Positions 7,388 through 15,088 of a DNA stretch of 48,576 nt are shown here, piece by piece. This DNA is from Alphaproteobacteria bacterium (GTDB lineage: Bacteria; Pseudomonadota; Alphaproteobacteria; Bin65), in contig JAJFFJ010000065.1 in the NCBI GenBank assembly GCA_021776685.1, positions 1-48,576 on the forward strand, in the 5' to 3' direction. Numbering within the stretch: the stretch's first letter is position 1; every line of letters begins with the position of its first letter. The position numbers and the translations under genes were made by a program. The notes below the pieces were generated by a model. It made no database searches. It was not told the DNA's origin and saw nothing but the letters and a program-made list of their open reading frames with translations.

Positions 7388-9862
7388 TTACTGGGACGCC
7401 TGGTCATCTGCCCGCGGCGGCAAGCTCTTCAGGACCACGGCAACAAGGCCAGTCAGATGCCGTGTCGTCACTTTCCCCAGAGCTGTCTTGATCGACGGGC
7501 TGCCGACCAGAACAAAGAGTACAAAACGTCGACCGCGACACCGGAACGAGGCAAAAATCATTTTGTCCCGAACCGCGCCTATTTCGATGCCTTCGCTTGT
7601 CGCCGTCTTGCCCAAGGAATCATGGCAGCGATACCGGGCAATAAGCGGTCGAAGCGCGCGCAGCGTACCCGACGAGGCCAGAGGAGCGGCCAGGATCTTG
7701 CGAACCATGTCCTTGCGCTTACGCGGCAGGTAGGCGGACAGATCAATGACGCGTTGCGGTTTGCCCGCAGCAGTCACCTGCGGCAGACCGGCCCGTGCCA
7801 ACTGACCGTCCAGGGCATTGGCGACGGCGGCCCACCAACGCACCAAGGTCATCGGTGTGGCGGGGGCGCCATGGCCGAGGACCGACCGGTAAGCGTAGTC
7901 AGCGGCATTATCTGTTGCAGCCGGGAAGCCGCTGACGTGAAGGTAGGTGTCCCGCTTTCTTTCGCCGATTTTCAGGAGGCCATCGATGAAGGGCAGATTG
8001 TAGCTCCGACCCAGGGCCATCAGCAGGGGCACACCGCCTACGCCGTTCCTGCAACGGGCGACCCCGGTGTTGCCGTTTGGATTGGCGATGCCCCGGAACC
8101 GCTTGTTGCACAGGTAAACCAGACCGTTATTGACAAACAACGGCACCAGCACGGCCTTGAAGGCCGATCCCGTTGATCTGGTCGCTTTCCCCGAACGGTA
8201 CATATCCGTATTCGGGTCCCACGCGAGCGGACCTGTGAACTGGAAATGGCGGTTGCCGATCATAATCACGGGTCGTACGACCGGGCCGTCGACACGGAAA
8301 AGGCCAACGAAGACATCTGCCGGTGTCTGGTCAGGATCGCACGCGACGGCGCACAGGCGCTTGTCCATCGGACGTCCCCAGCCATGGAAACGCACGCGAC
8401 CGCGGTAGCCATCGAGACGCCGCAGACGTTGGGCTATTCGACGCTGGGCACGACGTTGCGCAGGGCCATGGATCGACAGGATCAGATCGCCGGTTGGCGA
8501 CCGGTTGGCCACCTTAAGCATGTCGTTGATCGGCTTGATCGCGCCCGGCAGGGCGTATGCCAGCAATCGCGCCGGATCGACGAAGGGAACCCTGCGCCCG
8601 GAGATACGCTGACGACGACCGAACTTCATGAGGTCAATCTGACGCTTGAAGGTCTGAACCTGAGCGGCGGACCATCCAAATGAAGGCGTCAACCGATCGA
8701 TGCAGTTCGATTTGGCGCGGATTCGAATCTTCTGAATGCGCTTGGCAAACTCGTCACGCAACCAGTGTTCCGGCGAACGTGGCCCGGGCAAACGTACCTG
8801 GTAGAGAATGGCGGCGCTCCAGACGCAAAGCTCCGCCGGTGTCAGCTGCTCAGGCTTCTTACCCCAGAGGACAAGCGGCACCAGGCCACCGCCAACACCG
8901 CCGCCGAAGCGGCTCGCCCTCCCGCCAATCACTACGGGGATCGTGGCAGCAAACTGATTGCGTGCATCACCGTCTTTGAGATAGTGCGCCGTATAGACTG
9001 CTGCCTGGACCGTATAAATAACCTTGGAGAGTGGGTCGGCGCGGCCAGGATTGGCATCGAGATTCTTCATCATGGTTTCGACCAATGACGAGCCGCCGGT
9101 CACGGCGCCATGGCGAAACAACCGGATTGGAATGAGCAGCTTGCCCCACCAATTGACGCCGGACACGGTTTGCCAGTGCGTGGTGTAACGGCCTTCGACG
9201 GCTTCGAGATAGGGGCGGAACTTGCGCGCGAACTCTATTGAGACCGGCACATAGCGAAACACCCGTTCCTCCGGTTGGCAATCGGGTTTGACCGGGAGAA
9301 TCGAATAGACGCTGCCGTCACCCCGCCACCTGACAATTTGAAATTCGGAGCAGCGGCGATTTCGCTCAAGACCTGAAACGATGGAATTCGGAACCATCAA
9401 GCGCAGCAGCTGGCGAACTGCATCATCGATCAGACCGGGTGCAAAAGCATGCAGGCCGATGCCAATTGCGCCCAGCATCAGAAGCCAGCGCAGGATCTGG
9501 CGGCCACCCGTGAATAAACCGAGGACGAAGAACAGAATACCGCCGGCGAACAACGCCAATCCCGGCAAAAGACCCAGGAGACGTAAGCCACCCGAAAGGA
9601 TCAACCTGACGATAAAGAAAATCAGGCGGAAGGGATTCAGGAATGACGGCAGTGTCAGGGGCGGCCAGGTGGCCGCCCCACCCGCCGGCAACGGACCGAA
9701 GACGAAGCGCCGCGCATTTGGGCGCCGTGGCTTCGCATTTTTGTATGCGTGAAAGGCGTCTTCCTCTGCGGCGCGCGTGCCACGCTGCCGATCGAGCGCC
9801 CGCGCAGGGGCCGAGTCCCGTTGCTTCAGTGCCTTGACATGACGCCTTTTCTCGCGGTTCAT
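7388..9862 (-). CDS. Divergent class A penicillin-binding protein (GT51 plus transpeptidase)
   Basis: The start ATG at 9862 is chosen because AGGAGGTGA lies four bases before it. The 824-residue protein has a basic N-terminal tail and two or three hydrophobic helices (about residues 75-145). A GT51-like region follows: EGRYTTHW near residue 222 resembles the catalytic ExxFxxH motif of peptidoglycan glycosyltransferases, and GGSSLVETMMKN near 256 matches GGSTITQQLxKN. A transpeptidase-like domain has TGSAFK (SxxK, about residue 562), SYN (SxN, about 617) and GKTATSEG (a KTG-like KTA, about 749) in the right order and spacing. Active residues look kept, but the sequence is far from ordinary PBP1 proteins and sits in a mobile element beside CHAT proteases. 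Possible roles are cell-wall remodelling, an immune effector, or a decoy. The family assignment rests on motifs only. Confidence 0.75.
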   Translation of the reverse strand: MNREKRRHVKALKQRDSAPARALDRQRGTRAAEEDAFHAYKNAKPRRPNARRFVFGPLPAGGAATWPPLTLPSFLNPFRLIFFIVRLILSGGLRLLGLLPGLALFAGGILFFVLGLFTGGRQILRWLLMLGAIGIGLHAFAPGLIDDAVRQLLRLMVPNSIVSGLERNRRCSEFQIVRWRGDGSVYSILPVKPDCQPEERVFRYVPVSIEFARKFRPYLEAVEGRYTTHWQTVSGVNWWGKLLIPIRLFRHGAVTGGSSLVETMMKNLDANPGRADPLSKVIYTVQAAVYTAHYLKDGDARNQFAATIPVVIGGRASRFGGGVGGGLVPLVLWGKKPEQLTPAELCVWSAAILYQVRLPGPRSPEHWLRDEFAKRIQKIRIRAKSNCIDRLTPSFGWSAAQVQTFKRQIDLMKFGRRQRISGRRVPFVDPARLLAYALPGAIKPINDMLKVANRSPTGDLILSIHGPAQRRAQRRIAQRLRRLDGYRGRVRFHGWGRPMDKRLCAVACDPDQTPADVFVGLFRVDGPVVRPVIMIGNRHFQFTGPLAWDPNTDMYRSGKATRSTGSAFKAVLVPLFVNNGLVYLCNKRFRGIANPNGNTGVARCRNGVGGVPLLMALGRSYNLPFIDGLLKIGERKRDTYLHVSGFPAATDNAADYAYRSVLGHGAPATPMTLVRWWAAVANALDGQLARAGLPQVTAAGKPQRVIDLSAYLPRKRKDMVRKILAAPLASSGTLRALRPLIARYRCHDSLGKTATSEGIEIGAVRDKMIFASFRCRGRRFVLFVLVGSPSIKTALGKVTTRHLTGLVAVVLKSLPPRADDQASQ

Positions 9863-9927
9863 ATTCACCTCCTGCATGCAAAGCTAAAATGCAGGGAAGC
9901 CTAGTACTTCTAACCCGGAAATTAATA

Positions 9928-9978
9928 TTGACGGTCAGTTATTATTGTTGACTATCATGTGTTGACGATTATTTACTT
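9928..9978 (-). promoter_or_regulatory. TTGAC-rich repeated motif upstream of PBP gene
   Basis: Contains TTGACGGTCA (9928-9937), TTGACTATCA (9948-9957) and TTGACGATTATTTACTT (9962-9978). The last closely matches TTGACGAACATTTACTT before the membrane protein gene. Similar position relative to the start codon suggests that the two genes answer to one regulator. Confidence 0.45.
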
Positions 9979-10385
9979 AATTTTACTGAACTTAATGTCC
10001 GTATATTTATTGTCTCTGGGAAATAGTCAGATTTCAAGAATGAAAAGCAACACATACTTTTGCGTACTGCCTCGAATCCGGATGATTGGAGCATGGCAGT
10101 AAATATGTATGTCCGCCGCCGGCGTTGGCGGGCAGATCAAGCTGTTTTAAGGCCGCCACGCGGTACAAGAGAGTTTCGCTTGGTTTAGATGGTCCTTCCT
10201 GAACCTTTGATTATCGCAGGCCGGAGTATCGGCCTGGGCATGAACCTCACCGGTGGCGGCGGTGGGCAGCACAGTGAATTTACGGGTTTACTGACGGTAT
10301 AGCAGGTGGCGTGCCGCCCTTAACCTGATCCAGACGTTTCCTTGGAATGAGTGGTGTCTGGGTCATTGCCGGAAGGCGTGCCGCA
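9979..10385. other. Mostly non-coding gap between cargo and terminase genes
   Basis: The left half is AT-rich and has no convincing gene. The right half becomes GC-rich and holds only a possible 37-codon frame (10189-10302). A portal gene would be expected here after a phage terminase, but none is present. No clear terminator with a T-tract was seen after the terminase gene. Confidence 0.6.
10189..10302 (+). CDS. Possible 37-aa ORF or remnant
   Basis: An ATG-started frame of 37 codons encodes a peptide with IIAGRSIGLGMNL and a glycine run, ending at TAG. It looks protein-like but has no ribosome binding site of note and no family that I recognise. It may be a leftover of a phage gene. Very low confidence. 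Confidence 0.15.
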   Translation: MVLPEPLIIAGRSIGLGMNLTGGGGGQHSEFTGLLTV

Positions 10386-11099
10386 CTAAAAACCCGTAAG
10401 CCGCACCTTCCGCCTGCCAGAACCTTTCATCTGCTGCCCGTACCAAACGGCGATAGCCACGGCCAGCACCAGGTCGTCGTGAGCACCTTCGCGGGCGTTG
10501 AACACTGCATTTCCGGCGGACGTAAAGCTGGCCCGAAAATCCTGAAGCTCACGCACCAGCGCCTGGGTATCTTTCAGACCGGCGGCAATCTTGAGATCAC
10601 CACTGTGAAGCAAAGCCTGGAGACGGCTGACAAGCTGTAGCTTGGCGACCCTGTAGCTACCTCCAACCCTGGTTTCAGAATCGCCAGCGGTGATGGTGAC
10701 ACCTGTCGCCTTGACGCCTCTGTCCCGGAACAGATCGAACACCGCGCGCCCGACGCCGGTCTGGTCGATCACAAGCGACGTGTTGAGCCTGCCGCGCCGG
10801 TTATAGCGGCCCAGCGGTGCGCGGCTGCACAGATCTCGGATGAAGTCGACCTGCGCCGGGTAGGCAGTGCCGAGTGGCAGCCGTTCCAGGTGCCGGACCT
10901 CGTAGATGGTCTTTGTCGGCACCTTCAGCGAGATGCTGCTCCAGTCATCCACCGGCTCCGTGCGCTGCTCGACGACACAGACCGCCGTCGGGTCATGCGC
11001 CTGGCCCAAATCGACGCCGACGACCCAGTGCCGCATCGGCCAGAGCGGCATATCCGCAGAGTTGAAGGCGGCGGTGTCATCTGGGCGAATCAGTTTCAT
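10386..11099 (-). CDS. Terminase large subunit, nuclease (C-terminal) part
   Basis: A 237-residue protein beginning shortly before the RNase H-like nuclease fold of phage large terminases: VVGVDLGQAHDPTAVCVV carries the first catalytic Asp, SLVIDQTGVG the middle strand, and EGAHDDLVLAVAIAVW the last acidic motif. It would cut concatemeric DNA during packaging. The ATPase part is encoded directly upstream on a separate frame (11105-11848). A GTG at 11114 would give a five-residue longer product overlapping the ATPase gene by ten bases. Both ends of the junction carry a PLW motif (KPLWD and MPLWPMRH), as if the junction were duplicated or re-made. It could be a natural two-gene arrangement or a broken gene. 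Confidence 0.8.
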   Translation of the reverse strand: MKLIRPDDTAAFNSADMPLWPMRHWVVGVDLGQAHDPTAVCVVEQRTEPVDDWSSISLKVPTKTIYEVRHLERLPLGTAYPAQVDFIRDLCSRAPLGRYNRRGRLNTSLVIDQTGVGRAVFDLFRDRGVKATGVTITAGDSETRVGGSYRVAKLQLVSRLQALLHSGDLKIAAGLKDTQALVRELQDFRASFTSAGNAVFNAREGAHDDLVLAVAIAVWYGQQMKGSGRRKVRLTGF

Positions 11100-11104
11100 A
11101 GTGC

Positions 11105-11848
11105 TCAATCCCACAGTGGTTTTACCTCACTGGACAAAGCCGCTTCGATCACCGCGGATGCGAACAGCTGCTCGGCGGTATCGACGAACTCGCACAGATA
11201 TTCCTGGCGAAATTGCCATTGGCCAAGTTCGGCCTCTTCGTCCTTCAGGAAGTCGGCGCTGATCCGAGGGCAGTCTTCAGCCGTAACCCTGACTCGTTGC
11301 CATCCGTCGCCATGCGCCCAGGCTTCATAGAACCAGCCACGGCGACCGTATGGCGTTGAGAGAGCGATCAGCCGACCATTGGTGGTTGCCAGCATCGGGC
11401 GTACTGCTGCCGCAAGGTCGTCGGGCACGCGGGACGCCTCGTCGACGACAACGATCGCTGCACCACTGTAGCCCCGTATTGTGGCCTCATTGCCCGGCAG
11501 CGCCACAATCCGTGATCCATTGCGGTATTCCACTTTCAGAACGCTTTCAGTGGCGATTTCCGGGCCGCTGGGGAGTCTTCGGTAGAGCTCCTCTACCTTG
11601 CGGAACAGTTCGACCGACTGGCGCTGAGAGGGGCTGACAAGGAGGCAGAGGGAGGGGGCTGCATAGATCGCTTGATGCAGGGCGATACAGGCCGCGATCG
11701 TCGACTTGCCGGACTGCCGGGAACAGTTCAGCAGGAGCTTGCGGTCCAGACTGCGCAGTGCGTCGCCCTGCCAGTCGTCGGGCACGATCCCGCAGGCGAT
11801 AGCAAATTCTGCGGCGTCCAGCGCAAGGCGGAAGTCACCCGCTAGCAT
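11105..11848 (-). CDS. Terminase large subunit, ATPase (N-terminal) part
   Basis: A 247-residue P-loop ATPase with Walker A-like CSRQSGKST near residue 42, a downstream LLVSPSQRQS motif, and Walker B IVVVDEASRV near residue 135, followed by STPYGRRGWFYEAW. This is the DNA translocation motor of a phage or satellite packaging system. It ends just after PLWD, where intact terminases continue into the nuclease domain. The start overlaps the terminase small subunit gene by 14 bases, so the two are coupled. The missing nuclease domain is encoded next door. Confidence 0.85.
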   Translation of the reverse strand: MLAGDFRLALDAAEFAIACGIVPDDWQGDALRSLDRKLLLNCSRQSGKSTIAACIALHQAIYAAPSLCLLVSPSQRQSVELFRKVEELYRRLPSGPEIATESVLKVEYRNGSRIVALPGNEATIRGYSGAAIVVVDEASRVPDDLAAAVRPMLATTNGRLIALSTPYGRRGWFYEAWAHGDGWQRVRVTAEDCPRISADFLKDEEAELGQWQFRQEYLCEFVDTAEQLFASAVIEAALSSEVKPLWD

Positions 11849-12428
11849 CGGCTTGTTCGATCAGGACGGGTTGCTTGTCGGCTGGCATGGCATCAATCCA
11901 GGGCGTCGATCCGTCGATCCGTTTCAGGACATCAGACACCGCTGCCCGCGCTTTCGGGTAATGGCGCAACGCCTGAAGCAAGCCCTGGCGCAGCTCCAGA
12001 TATTCGGGCGTCACCACAAGATTGTTATGAATGTGCGTCGATGCTGCGTTGATCTCACCCAGCACCCTGGCGGCCTGTTCCAGATTGGCCGTGATGCGGC
12101 CATGCACCTGTGCGGCTACACGCGGATCCTCACAGTCTTCGGCCAGTTCAAGAAGAGCATAGAGCCGAGCCCGTTGCGCAACGATATGCTGTAGGAGGGA
12201 TTCGCTTTCCGTCTTGCGCAGTTCCTCAAGATCAATGCCACTCGGCACCCCGGCGATAGCCAGTTGCGCCTTTAGCTTTGCAGGCATGTGGGTCTTGCGG
12301 TGACGATGCACGGAATACATGGAAACGCCGAACCGACCGGCGACGTGCTTCTGGGCGATGCCTTGAGCCAGGGCCAGCTCTATCCGCGCGCGTTCATCAT
12401 GGCGGCATACCTGACAGGGGCGGGGCAT
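11835..12428 (-). CDS. Probable terminase small subunit or DNA-binding packaging protein
   Basis: A 197-residue protein. Its N-terminus has CQVCRHDERARIELAL and a helix-turn-helix (IAQKHVAGRFGVSMYSVHRH); the rest is helical and probably oligomerises. Position directly before and overlapping the large terminase ATPase gene supports a small terminase role, which would recognise the packaging site. The start ATG shares a base with the stop of the 53-aa gene upstream (TGATG). Confidence 0.65.
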   Translation of the reverse strand: MPRPCQVCRHDERARIELALAQGIAQKHVAGRFGVSMYSVHRHRKTHMPAKLKAQLAIAGVPSGIDLEELRKTESESLLQHIVAQRARLYALLELAEDCEDPRVAAQVHGRITANLEQAARVLGEINAASTHIHNNLVVTPEYLELRQGLLQALRHYPKARAAVSDVLKRIDGSTPWIDAMPADKQPVLIEQADASG

Positions 12429-12589
12429 CAGGCTTCCTCTGCGGCCCGCTCGATCTCCGCTTTGACGTCATCGACAATGCGACGGACACGGTTGATCTGG
12501 ACGTTGTTCAAGCGGCCCCAGACCGGCTCGATATACTGTCGCTGTAGCTGGTCCAGCTTCGCTGTCTGCCCGTCGACCGCATCGCTCAT
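12428..12589 (-). CDS. Small hypothetical protein (53 aa)
   Basis: A helical 53-residue protein (starts MSDAVDGQTAKLDQ, ends AEIERAAEEA) lying between two coupled genes: its start overlaps the upstream stop as ATGA, and its stop overlaps the terminase small subunit start as TGATG. Tight coupling on both sides supports a real gene. Function unknown; perhaps part of the packaging module. Confidence 0.65.
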   Translation of the reverse strand: MSDAVDGQTAKLDQLQRQYIEPVWGRLNNVQINRVRRIVDDVKAEIERAAEEA

Positions 12590-12966
12590 CGCTTGAACAT
12601 GACCGCGGCACCGGTTCCACCGCCAGCGCTCCTCGGCGGTGCAAGAGCGCGCCTGAAGTGTTCGGCGATATCTCCGCGGCGTTCCTGAAGCCTGGCGAGT
12701 GCATCATTGCGCGCCGCATTGACAGCCGCTGTTTGCTCCCGTGCGAACTCTGCTGCCTTCAGCACCCGTGCCGCTTCCGTCATCGTCGGGTCACCCTTCA
12801 GCCGCCCGCTTCGTTTGAAGACCGCCGTCCACGCATCCCGGGTTCTACCGTGCGCCTGCTTCAGAACGAGTTCGGTAGAACCGCTTGCGCTGCCTTGCGG
12901 CCAGTCGCCAAACATGCCGCTCATGTGACGGGGAGTGGTGCGGTCGTGAAAGCCGTCCGGGATCAT
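12586..12966 (-). CDS. Hypothetical protein, first gene of the terminase operon
   Basis: The frame is open from 13107, but the first part is AT-rich and contains the AGGCCAA repeats. I therefore place the start at ATG 12966, where AGGTGA lies about nine bases upstream (126 residues); ATG 12924 is another option. The C-terminal half is a charged helix rich in Ala, Glu and Arg (ARVLKAAEFAREQ, DIAEHFRRALAP). No domain is recognised. It overlaps the next gene by four bases. Confidence 0.55.
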   Translation of the reverse strand: MIPDGFHDRTTPRHMSGMFGDWPQGSASGSTELVLKQAHGRTRDAWTAVFKRSGRLKGDPTMTEAARVLKAAEFAREQTAAVNAARNDALARLQERRGDIAEHFRRALAPPRSAGGGTGAAVMFKR

Positions 12967-12979
12967 ATCTGTGGTCACC

Positions 12980-13015
12980 TGGCCAAATAGCGCAATGTTG
13001 GCCCTATATTGGCCT
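12980..13015. repeat. GGCCAA repeats upstream of the terminase operon
   Basis: Read on the minus strand, this holds AGGCCAATATAGGGCCAACA, two GGCCAA cores 11 bases apart, and a further TTGGCCA copy at 12980-12986. The same paired motif (AGGCCAAT plus GGCCAACA) stands in front of the integrase at 16351-16399. It is likely a binding site for an element-encoded protein. Confidence 0.55.
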
Positions 13016-13200
13016 AAATTAAAATATGAGTCAAAAAATAAGTAAAATACGGAATAATTATGCGGATTTTGTATCCGCGTTTTATATTGATGCGGGCTCT
13101 TTTCCACTGATGGTTGCGGTTAGAAAGCGCGTCTCGGGTCATAAAGGGCGTATGGTCTTAAGCCGAGCCTATTTCTAAAAAGTGCTCCAACGAGGAAGCG

Positions 13201-13677
13201 ATGGTAGATGACGATCGAACAACCGCACTGGGTTTGGCGCGTTATGCTTATGAATATTATGAAGCCGCACTTGGTGCCGACGATCGAATTGGGATGCAAC
13301 CGGGTTACGAAATATCCGCGCCTTCTCCAGTGATGTTTCTGGTCGCTCATTCCATGGAATTGGCATTGAAAGCCTATATGCGGAATGCGGGACTGACAGT
13401 CGCTGATATCAGGAAGCTAGGGCATGATCTGGATGCTTGCTTTCGCATCGCGGTTGCCATGGGATTTGGTCGTCAGGTGACCTTGACCCGGGAAGAGGAA
13501 GCACTCCTCAAACTGATCAGTGACCTCCACGCTTCGACCGAGTTTCGGTATATCCAGACCGGTTCGAAGAAACTCCCAGTCTTTGGCCCAATGGCGGAAC
13601 TGGCAAAAAAGATTCTGCGACCTGTCTGTAATCTGGTTGGATATACACGTCCCAATACAGGGGGGGAGGGTGTTTAG
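13201..13677 (+). CDS. HEPN-like domain protein
   Basis: A 158-residue helical protein with the pattern AHSMELALKAYMRNAG followed by IRKLGHDLDAC, which is typical of HEPN-fold proteins of alphaproteobacterial islands. The clear Rx4-6H ribonuclease motif of toxic HEPN proteins is not obvious, so RNase activity is not assured. The start ATG follows a good GAGGA. It is the only convincing plus-strand gene in the right part of the element, convergent with the primase gene (3-base gap). It may be a defence, toxin or regulatory gene. Confidence 0.6.
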   Translation: MVDDDRTTALGLARYAYEYYEAALGADDRIGMQPGYEISAPSPVMFLVAHSMELALKAYMRNAGLTVADIRKLGHDLDACFRIAVAMGFGRQVTLTREEEALLKLISDLHASTEFRYIQTGSKKLPVFGPMAELAKKILRPVCNLVGYTRPNTGGEGV

Positions 13678-13680
13678 TTA

Positions 13681-14700
13681 CTATTGGTGTTGGTTACGCG
13701 CACCTTTGGTAAGAATGTACTTTGGAGGATCACCTTTGCCATGGCCGCCGCGGTAAACACACCAAATATGTCCTAACTCGACGAGCAGTTCGCGAGCTGA
13801 GCGAAGCCGCGCAATCCCCCATCCCAAGGATTTGGCAAGGCCGTTCGCAAGAATAAAGGGCTGATTTTCGCGCCAACCATGTTCGACCTGCAAACGCTGA
13901 AGCAAATATAGAGCGTCGCCGCTTTCACGAAGTTGGGTAGGCCAGGAACATAGTTCGGATTTCGTTGATACCGAGCGCGCATCTCTGCCGACCCAATTCC
14001 GGTCTTCGTCATGGATTTTCCAAACCGATTTCGCGGTTTTCAGAACTTCCCCATCGGACATAGGCGGGTCGTAGGTATCGTTCTCGGTGCGCATGCAGTC
14101 GACCAACGTCTCGAAGTCGTCGCACGCTCGCACTTCGCGAAGTCCAAACTTGAAAAGCGTGTCATTGCGTCTCCCGTTATCGCTGCCGGCATTCCCTGTT
14201 CCTGCCTCGGGCAAGGCGTCATTCCCGATCATAGGAAGGCGTCGCAGGTCGCTTAGCTGACCCTGTATTAGCTCGTACGGTGTGCCTGATGGGTTTCTGC
14301 TTGGCGGCGCAACCGCGTACCCGCCGTCTCCACGAATGTCGATTGGGAGTCCGTCAATTCCGGCCTGGCATCTTTCACCGGCATACTGATAGGCCAAATG
14401 AAACCCGCCGCTTGGGGTCCTCACTTGATACGGCGTTTCACCAAACCGCTTAATTGCTGTCTGCAAACAATCAGGCGCGTCGATGTCAACAATTGTGATG
14501 TTCGAACGTATGCCGGTTAGAATTGCAATATTGGCCGCGGGAAACTTCCGCGCAAGTTCCGCTAATTGTTCGCCGGATTGCATTTTCCATCGAGGGAAGC
14601 CACTGACCAATGGCTTTTTTCCATCTTCCCTGCCAACGGGCAGCACCATGCATGGGACTTGGCTATAGGCAAGGGCTGTATCTGCGAATGGCCCGTTCAT
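13681..14700 (-). CDS. Bifunctional DNA primase/polymerase (AEP family)
   Basis: A 339-residue protein with an archaeo-eukaryotic primase-type N-terminal domain. The lead WKMQSGEQLAELARKFP is followed by the metal-binding DxD in ITIVDIDAPD, then RTPSGGFHLAY (sxH motif) and IDIRGDGGYAVAPPS. The C-terminal part (from about residue 170) looks like a helical primase C-terminal or winged-helix region. Such primases replicate satellites and islands after excision. No separate helicase is present. It lies 20 bases downstream of the AlpA-like gene on the same strand. Confidence 0.88.
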   Translation of the reverse strand: MNGPFADTALAYSQVPCMVLPVGREDGKKPLVSGFPRWKMQSGEQLAELARKFPAANIAILTGIRSNITIVDIDAPDCLQTAIKRFGETPYQVRTPSGGFHLAYQYAGERCQAGIDGLPIDIRGDGGYAVAPPSRNPSGTPYELIQGQLSDLRRLPMIGNDALPEAGTGNAGSDNGRRNDTLFKFGLREVRACDDFETLVDCMRTENDTYDPPMSDGEVLKTAKSVWKIHDEDRNWVGRDARSVSTKSELCSWPTQLRESGDALYLLQRLQVEHGWRENQPFILANGLAKSLGWGIARLRSARELLVELGHIWCVYRGGHGKGDPPKYILTKGARNQHQ

Positions 14701-14720
14701 CGGACTTTGGCTCGCTCAGC

Positions 14721-14903
14721 CTATGCCGCGTCTTCGAGTTCGGCGTCGCGTGCGTCTAAGGCTTCTTCGTCCCAGCCAACGCTATTGGGACCTAACCGCT
14801 TAGGGCGCGGTAGAATTCCGGCGCGGACCCATCGATAGATTGTCACTCGTGTTTTGGAATATCGCTTCTGGAGGTCGGCATATGTGAGCCAGCGTTTGGA
14901 CAT
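14721..14903 (-). CDS. AlpA-like excisionase/regulator
   Basis: A 60-residue winged helix-turn-helix of the MerR/AlpA type: LTYADLQKRYSKTRVTIYRW followed by RAGILPRPKRLG and WDEEALDA. Such proteins activate the integrase or act as excisionase and often regulate satellite genes. It lies between integrase and primase, the usual place. Confidence 0.85.
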   Translation of the reverse strand: MSKRWLTYADLQKRYSKTRVTIYRWVRAGILPRPKRLGPNSVGWDEEALDARDAELEDAA

Positions 14904-15088
14904 ATCAGATTCTCAATTCAAGGGTGCCGCTGTCCCACAGTGATACGATAGGTTTCAGGATGTAAAGTAAAAAAACAGTAAATCTAAGACAAAATTCAGG
15001 TATAAGATAGGAAAACCAGTAAATAGGAAACAATGAAAAGATAAAAATAAGAAAACAGGGAAACCAACAGGTCATTAAATCAATGATC
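14904..15088. other. AT-rich spacer downstream of integrase
   Basis: A purine-rich, low-complexity stretch with short near-repeats (ACAGTAAATC, CCAGTAAATA, GGAAACAATG). It probably contains the promoter of the alpA-primase operon; it could also hold an origin, but no clear iteron set or stem was found. Confidence 0.4.

Noticed and set aside
7298-8176. Plus-strand frame opposite the end of the PBP gene
   Set aside because: The PBP frame carries the SxN and KTA motifs here; the antisense frame has no domain.
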